Source: Podospora pseudoanserina
Lineage: Eukaryota > Ascomycota > Sordariomycetes > Sordariales > Podosporaceae
Reading direction: 5' to 3'
Length of the DNA: 64,000 nt
Assembly: GCF_035222485.1 (NCBI RefSeq)
Contig: NC_085925.1
Coordinates: forward strand, 1,984,001-2,048,000
The position numbers and the translations under genes are program-made. Below the pieces are notes generated by a model, which did no database searches, had not been told where the DNA came from, and saw nothing but the letters and a program-made list of their open reading frames with translations. Each line of letters begins with the position of its first letter. Position 1 is the stretch's first letter. Positions 57,413 through 64,000 of this stretch are shown piece by piece.

Positions 57413-60400
57413 TCACCCAGCCCTCTGTTTCCCCTTCCCCCCCCTCAAAAACACCCTCCAATCCACCTTCCCCCCCTCCTGCCACGTCCTCCCCTCAAAT
57501 GCTCCCCCCAACCCACACAAATGCCTCATCGTCGGCCTCCCATGCGGACAATTCCACGGCTTCTCCATCCCCCCCATATTCCTCACCACCCTCTCCATCT
57601 GCCTCCCCGACAACGCCCTCCCAATCATGATACTACTCCTGCAAGCCCTCATGGCAAACATCTTCCTCACCTTTGACGGTCTCGGGATCGTCGTAGCCGA
57701 ACTGCTCGGGTTATCCCCCAGCAAAAAGATCAACTCCTCCAAATCCGTCAAATCAAACGTTGTCTCCCTCGACAAAGGTAGAGTGACGAGTTGACACCTC
57801 GATCCCACCGGGGAGTCCCCAGACGTGTCGACTGATACCACAAACCCGTTGCGCTCGAGAGAGACGAGGTTCTCAAGGATTATCTCCTCTTCTAGGGCGG
57901 TCAGAGTCAAGGGTTTGGGCTGGACAAGACGCTGGGATTGGACCGTGGTGGTGGATTGGAGGCGCTCAAAGTTGTATTTCTCGTCCGAGGCGTGTTGGTC
58001 GATTATGAAGAGCTCGTCGTCGTCGTCTGAGGGGGAGGAGGAACCCTCCCGGACGGCGAGGATGAAGCCTAGGTTGAATTGGCCGATGATTTTCATTTTG
58101 GCAAAGTCGGTTTTGGTGATTTTTAGGGAGAGTTTCTCTTCGGGGTTGGCTGCGTCTAAGCCGTCGTCGTCTTGGGAGGGAGGTGGTTTGCTTTTCTGGG
58201 GTGGGAGGTGGTTTGAAAGGGAGATGATTTGCTGGCTAATCTGCATTTCGTTGGTTCTGACCCTGTGGATGAGGTTGAGGGTCATGTCTTTCCGCTTTGG
58301 ACGGCCTTTGAGGAGCATCTGGGAGCGCTTTTCGCTTTCTTCTGATGCTTCAGCAGCGGTGGCCTGGGCGGCGTCGATAAGGGCTTGTACCTTCTTTTCT
58401 TCTTGTGCCTTCTTTTCTTCCTCGTCGATGTACTCGTCGTCGGCTGAGTCATGGTCACAGCATTCGTCTTGCTCGACAGAGGCTCTTGGGCTGTCTGCTT
58501 CTGAAGGCATCTCCTCATTCCCTTCATTGTCAGCCCGGAGCTCCTCCTCCTCCTCCTCCTCCTCCTCCTCCCTTTCTTCGTGAGAGGAACGAGGCATCTC
58601 AGGTTCTTCCATATCCACATCATTATCCTCTCCTTGAGACACAAACAGGGACTCTTCGTTGTCATCGTCCTGGCCCTCTGCCGATCCAGCGGCTTCCGAA
58701 GCTTCCTCATCCACCTCAATTTCCTCATCCTCAATGTCCACCTCTTCTGTAGTAATCTCGAGATCTTCTGTCGAGCCTCCCTTACTACTCGCCGCAGCAG
58801 AAAACATTTGAGTGAGACGTCCGCCAAAGGATGGCACAGGTGCGGTCTTCTTCCTGGCCTTAGCAGCGCCAAGCTTTTGGGAAGGCCTGGAAGGCTCCTC
58901 AATTCTTGATCGTTTCAGGGGACTCCTGATCACGCTCGTCACGGTGGAGTCGCCTATGGTGATCGTAGCCACTTCTTGAGTTGACCGTTTAAACCGAGCT
59001 GGAGCGATGGGACTAGATCGTGGAGCTGCAGGTTGCGACGGTGGCGGAATCGCCGGAATTGAAGACTGTGGTGGCTCGTCTTCTGCATCTTCCATTGGGA
59101 CCTCTGTCTCGTCTTTCTCTGGGTTCTCGGCCGTCTCAGAAGTTTCCTCTTCCTCTTCATCCTGATCATCGACCGACGCTCGTCTCTGTGTAATCGGTGA
59201 GTCTGATTCGGACGATTGATGTGACAGTGTGGCTGTCCTCCTGTTGCTTACAGAAGCAACAGAGACCGGTGTCTGTGAGCGAACAAGCGTCGGTTTCTTA
59301 AACGGCGTCTGCCTCAGCCCTTGGGCTTGGGATGTCGGAATGGTGACATCCTGCGTCTCGAAGAGTTCAATCAAGGACTCCCGCAGATTGTCAAGCATTT
59401 GACCTTGGTCGTGGAGCAAGATGGTGCGCTTGTCTGGACTGACATTGACATCGTAAAGATGAGTGTCGAGTTGAATGTCTGCAAAGATGAAAGGCAACTG
59501 TGAAGCATTGTAGGAGCGATACACCTCGTTGAAAACCTTGACAAACTGGGGTAGACCGCAAGGCCGCCCATTGACGTAGAACATTTGACGATCTGGTGTT
59601 TGTCGGCCTTCACCAGGTGTCGGCCGGGAGACATGCCCGAGCACCCTAACCTCGGTATTGCTCCCGTCAGCTCTAGCTTTACCCTTCACGAGAGGACCGG
59701 CGGTAGGTGTGAGCTGCAGCTTGAGATCCATTGTGATCAAAGCATTCATCGTCTTGACACCAAACACATTGATGATATTCTCGCGTGTTGTGGGATTACC
59801 CTTGGTCGAGAACAGAACCATCCTCTTCCCTTTGGTGGGCTGCTGGGAAACGGTGAACTTGACGCCTGTTTGGATGCAGGCATATTGGTTGAGCAGGCTG
59901 ATAACCTTGCCCCATTCCCTCTTGATGTTTCTCTCCAGCTCACGACGGCGTACTGGGAGGTTGCGGAAGAGGTCCTCTACAATTACAGAAGTACCACGCT
60001 GGCCCGAAAGAACGCTGGTGCTCTTAAGCTTCCCAGACATCTCGAACTCGAGCTTCGCAGCGCGAGGGACCTGCTCCTTGGTGCAAGTTATAACAGAGAA
60101 TTTGGATAGTGCGCAGAGGGAGGACAATGCCTCCCCACGGAAGCCAAACGTCTGAAGTGTGGAGAGATCATCATATGTTGAGAGCTTGGACGTGTAATGC
60201 TTTAGGGCGACTGATTCGTAGTTGTGTGGTGCAATTCCGGCTCCATTGTCTTGGACCTCGATGGAGTCAAGACCTTGGTTTTTGAACCGTACCTCTGCAG
60301 CATGATTAGCATCCTTTACTGGAACAGGTCTGAACATATCTGAAGATATTTATTCGTACCGATGGTGGTTGCCCCGGCATCCACACTGTTCTCCACGAGC

Positions 60401-60498
60401 TCTTTGGCTACAGAGCACAAATCGACAATAACCTGACCAGCTTGGATCTGGTGGACTGCACTCGAGTCGATGGCCTTGATGGTGACATTGGATGCCAT
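57413..60498 (-). CDS. pms1: DNA mismatch-repair protein Pms1 (MutL-alpha subunit)
   Basis: Two exons on the minus strand: 60498-60360 and 60294-57413; 3021 nt, 1006 aa. The 65-nt intron (GTACGA donor, GCTAATC branch, CAG) joins VDAGATTI to EVRFKNQGLDSIEVQDNG. GHKL ATPase motifs: VAKELVENSVDAGATTIE, DNGAGI, TSKL, GFRGEALSSL. Further on come RGTSVIVEDLFRNLPVRRRE and the S5 domain. A ~450-residue disordered linker includes a run of nine or more Glu (58539-58571 region). The C-terminal dimerisation/endonuclease domain has MKIIGQFNLGFIL and the metal-binding endonuclease motif DQHASDEKYNFE (~812-823, DQHA-x2-E-x4-E), then MRACRSSIMIG and CPHGRPT. With Mlh1 it nicks DNA during mismatch correction in the nucleus. 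This is a complete protein. Its last ~130 codons are G-ending. Confidence 0.96.
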
Positions 60499-62993
60499 AG
60501 TATGTGATGATACCCTCCCGCCCTCAACAACGTCGGTTATTGTCTCACAAATACGGCCCAGTTGGGATAGGTATCAGGTCATCTCATATTGGCGCTGATG
60601 TGTGTGTGTGTGAGGGAGAGAGAGTGAGAGAGAGGGTGTGTTACTCTTGGTGTGTTACACCAGGAAAATCAATTAAACTCGAGAAAGGAGGACGCGACGC
60701 GTTCCTGCCTGTGGTGACACGCGCACTAATAAATTAAGGTAGGCGCCCCTCCAGCTTCACTGGAAGCTTACCTACCCCGCCGACAGAAGCTAGCTCACTG
60801 ACAAGACTCAAGCCACAGCTTTGAAAAGCATTTCGCCCAAGTAAGAACACTCATATCGCTCACTGCCTATTCCTACGCCCATTGAAAGCGAGCTGATGAA
60901 AATACGGAGTATCGACGGGTTAAGAAATCTAGGGGCTAACTCATGTCAGCTGTCGTGTAACGCCCCCTACCAGAACACACGGTCAATACCGCCAATGTTA
61001 CAATGCCATGAGTACTACACCGTAAACCCCCACGAACTGCCACATTGCTTGGACGTTAGCCGTGCCACGTCGGATCTCCTGCCTGGGCATTCGCTGGAAG
61101 CTTTCTTCAAGGAATATAGCGCTAAAACTTTAAGCTTTTCTCGACGTTTTGAACAGCCCAAAAGATTCAAGGGTCCAGATGTTACGCAACACGACAGAAA
61201 AACCATGCAGAAACGACTCTCCTCTCTCGTCAGCACGGCCTGATTTGGCACATCTGTAGATGTTATTCTGTAAAAGACCGTTCTCGGCACAAGGTAACAA
61301 CGGCATCCCAATCCGTAGCCTTTAATGCAGGTCGGTTATTTCCAGATGACGTTATGCTTGGCCGCTGTGGTAGCCAATTGAGCAGCTCGGCATATCAACA
61401 TTTTGAAGGGAGGATTGCAGCAAAAAGCGAAATCACTCCAGCCCGTTTCCAGGAATTGAACCCTGTCAACTTGTCAAGACATGTCCAGAACCAAGGTTTC
61501 TAACAGCCAAAGACTGTCGCGATAAGAAGAAAAGGGCCACCACCAGCACATGTGCTTCGTCCACGCAAGATGCATACTGTAGGAGCTGTTGACCCACATG
61601 CTGCCAACATTTTTGTCGGTTTTCGGTGCAGAGTTCCGCCTTTCCTGGGACCAGCCGCTGTTGCAGAAGTTGAAAATCCTGAGGATCGTCCATGTGAGAA
61701 ACACAGCTGCCTTTTTCTGTTGGTTCCTATGTCGGAAGGATTGCGTATGGCTCGCCTGGGCGCATCGCCAGCAACTGGACTTTGTATCTCACCTCACCTG
61801 ATCTCGGTATAGAGACATGTAACCAGGAGAATGGCCATGTAAACCAGCGAGGCCCACCGGATTGCCGCAAGCCAGCCACCTCGCGACGACCTGAAAAAAG
61901 TCCCGGTCAATAAAGCAACAGGTGTGAGGTGGTGCATGCTGCAGGAGGGAAATAATTCCCAGCTTTGGAGAGCTGGGTTGCAACAGCTTGCCGCCCACTG
62001 CCGCTCTGGAGCTTATATTCCGCAGATTCCGCCCATCCCAGCCTCACCACCCCCAGCTTCAGGTTTCTCTTCTTCTTGGACGGAATCAGGAAGCACTCGT
62101 TTATTCTGTCGCCTGAGACAAAGTCGCTCGTTCGCCATACCGTCAAACAAAAACACGCAGTAGATGTCACAGACGTCACCTGAATCCTGGCACCGAAAAC
62201 GTTTTGTGCCGATCCGGAGGAATCTGGGATCCCCTCGTTGCTCTCTCACACCCTGAACACCCTTATCAAGGGTTCTCGCGTTATTGTTGGTTTCATCCGC
62301 CGTGCGACCTCTGCCTTGGACCCCACCGCCGCTGAGGATCATCATACGCCCTATGCGATATCCATATCTGTATTCACAGGGCATTCCAATATTCGGACTC
62401 GAAGAGAAGACAGTGCTGGAGTGGAGGGGTTGCTATCAACCTGAGGTGGAAATTCCCCATCCAAAAAAAGCCACTGCGGCACCTGCGTCGAATCATCTCG
62501 GCCCGTTTGGAGGCTGGTCGGAACGCTTGTTTCCAAGCCATAGGCGGCCAATAGCGGGCTGCAGCGCTGTGCACCTGCTAGCCTGCCACAGCCTAGCGCT
62601 GGGATTCAAGGGTGGGCTCCCCGAATCGAACCTGCATCGACCACCCAGAGCTCGTGGTTTTCACATCAATTTTGTTTTTTTTCTTTAATCTTGCCAGTTC
62701 AGAGGCTCGACGGTGATAGGGAACAAGCAGCTTGGTGATACTATTACGAGTAGATGCCCAGCCTCTGTCCGGCTCTAACTACCGTCCCCACCAAAACGAA
62801 AAAAAGTCTGCCAGCGCCGATTCATGCCCAGCGTTTTGTCGCTGTCGCTGTCGCGCCCCGTCAAAGTCCGTTCCCTCCCGCCTCCGTCTCCCTTGACCTC
62901 GAGCTGCCAAGGACCGCACCGCATCGAGAAGCGCAACCTGCCATAACGCACATCCCCAAAGGCAGGAGTCGTCCGCCAACCGACCCTGCTGGG
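60499..62993. other. Divergent interval, PMS1 / BST1
   Basis: 2.5 kb with a (TG)/(AG) microsatellite-like patch at about 60599-60638 next to the PMS1 start. The remainder shows no supported gene. Two tRNA-like B-box matches (about 61452 and 62621, minus strand) do not fold as tRNAs. The frame upstream of the chosen BST1 start is open to an ATG at 62754. Confidence 0.5.
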
Positions 62994-64000
62994 ATGACGA
63001 GGCACTCATCAGGATCCTCCGAAGACGGTGACACTCTGCACGTCGAGGTTCCTCATGTCAGTTCGTCCAATCAATCCGCCCTGAGGCCACAGGCCGCCGC
63101 ACAGCCTTCCACCTCAACTAGCCCAGACAGCACCGCCAGCCATCACCACCAACGTCGCAGCAGCGCTGACCCGCGAACCTCGTCCTCGATCAGTCGGAGG
63201 TCAACCAGCATCAATTGGAAGCCTACCGAGACCAGGAATGGCTCACTAGAGAAGCCCCCATCGCCGACGCGCCCAACAACCCCCTCTCCACTCGGCCTGA
63301 TACCGACCGCGAATGGGTCACATGCAAAGAAGAGAGAGATGGAAAAGGCGCACGAGGCCATGTTTGCCGTCCGGCATCAGCGATGGCGAAGCCCGTGGGC
63401 AATTGGCCTTCTTGCGCTTGTCGCATCCATCACCGGTATCGCCTTGCTGCTGACGGTGGTTCACTCGTCGGTAACACGACAAATTGATCCAAAGGGCTGT
63501 CGAATGTCTTACTTGCGCCCGTCATACGCCAAGCTCAACGAGTTCGACACGGAACACACCCGTCTCGCAAGCAAATATTCGCTGTACATGTATCGCGAAC
63601 AGGGAATTGACCATGACACAAGGGTTCGGATCCCCCATCATATGTCTTGGTATATGTATGCCAAGCACCTTTGCTAATCCACTGCTAACGTCAACTGCGC
63701 GCAGGTACGAGGAGTCCCCGTTCTCTTCATTCCTGGCAATGCCGGGAGCTACAAGCAAGTCCGACCCATTGCCTCTGAGGCAGCAAACTACTTCCACGAT
63801 GTCCTGCAGCATGACCCCGAGACATACAACGCCGGCATCAGAAGCCTCGACTTCTTCACCGTCGATTTCAATGAAGATATCACGGCGTTCCACGGGCAGA
63901 CCCTCCTCGACCAGGCCGAATACCTCAATGAGGCGATTCGCTACATCCTCTCGCTCTACCTCGATCCGCGCGTTTCCGACCGAAACCCTGATCTTCCCGA
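62994..64000 (+). CDS. bst1: GPI inositol-deacylase Bst1/PGAP1, 3' part outside window
   Basis: Exon 1 62994-63623, intron 63624-63704 (GTTCGG donor, two CTAAC-like branch sites, CAG), exon 2 from 63705 to the window edge. Joining gives [20 protein letters not shown] followed by [10 protein letters not shown], the hallmark of PGAP1-type lipases. This ER-membrane enzyme removes the acyl chain from inositol of GPI anchors so anchored proteins can exit the ER. The N-terminus is Ser/Pro-rich, then [20 protein letters not shown] and one transmembrane helix ([20 protein letters not shown]). The lipase GxSxG serine lies beyond the window. The start could instead be the in-frame ATG at 62754 (80 residues longer, Pro/Ala-rich); [13 protein letters not shown] resembles the start of fungal homologues better. 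Confidence 0.9.

Noticed and set aside
57825-58583. Plus-strand Ser-rich frame over PMS1
   Set aside because: Antisense of Glu/Asp-rich codons gives Ser/Phe-rich sequence; PMS1 is clearly the real gene.
61440-61525. Possible minus-strand tRNA (GGTTCAATTCC box)
   Set aside because: The T-arm does not form a 5-bp stem with a 7-nt loop and no matching acceptor or D-arm lies at the proper distance.
62600-62680. Possible minus-strand tRNA or tRNA-derived SINE (GGTTCGATTC box)
   Set aside because: B-box-like match only; T-stem pairs fail and no acceptor stem or A box is present.

Overview
The window is nuclear DNA of a filamentous ascomycete, most likely a Sordariomycete close to Sordariales. This is inferred from single-copy eukaryotic genes with short introns (47-160 nt, GTRNGT donors, CTRAC/CTGAC branch sites), roughly 50-60% GC, and closest recall to Neurospora/Podospora-type proteins (151-aa Rad6, 930-aa conventional kinesin). 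I support 17 genes, one decayed gene and one unusual nested reading frame. No rRNA, tRNA, CRISPR array or intact transposon was seen.

Layout. 1-5.3 kb: the 3' part of a repeat-rich cell-surface protein (+), converging on a CSN12/Thp1-like PCI protein (-). 5.7-8.6 kb: mitochondrial acetyl-CoA acetyltransferase (-) and the RAD6 ubiquitin-conjugating enzyme (+) share a divergent promoter. 10-17.6 kb: kinesin-1 heavy chain (+) converges on a 1199-aa F-box/UIM protein (-). 17.6-30 kb: a very gene-poor stretch with only a duplicated-zinc-motif protein at 24.4-25.5 kb. 30-38.7 kb: a Clr2-like silencing protein (-), a SUN-family wall protein (+) and a multi-pass membrane protein (-). 39.6-46.5 kb: an SDR pseudogene (+), leucine carboxyl methyltransferase (+), a nodulin/Mch1-like MFS transporter (+) and the AP-2 sigma adaptin (+). 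47-51.3 kb: a zinc-knuckle protein with a periodic HPDRR motif (-) and ESCRT Ist1 (-). 52-55.2 kb: SAGA subunit SPT3 (+), whose first intron appears to be about 2.15 kb and to host another reading frame. 57.4-60.5 kb: mismatch-repair PMS1 (-). 63-64 kb: the start of the GPI inositol-deacylase BST1 (+), cut by the window edge.

The genes are individually regulated housekeeping functions (ubiquitin/DNA repair, chromatin, endocytosis/ESCRT, motor transport, cell wall/GPI biology), not a pathway cluster. No biosynthetic cluster or defence island was seen.

The observations most worth following are: (1) SPT3 with its giant ORF-bearing intron and a frame break at a G-run near its 3' end; (2) a repeated, often abrupt switch from C-ending to G-ending codons in the last part of many genes, which inverts strand skew inside the coding sequence; (3) a stop-free frame of over 400 codons in the 6.8-kb desert upstream of the zinc protein; and (4) the roughly 27-residue HPDRR repeat in the zinc-knuckle protein. 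All exon boundaries below were derived by eye from splice consensus and frame continuity; every spliced model except SPT3 and the SDR pseudogene closes to a multiple of three.
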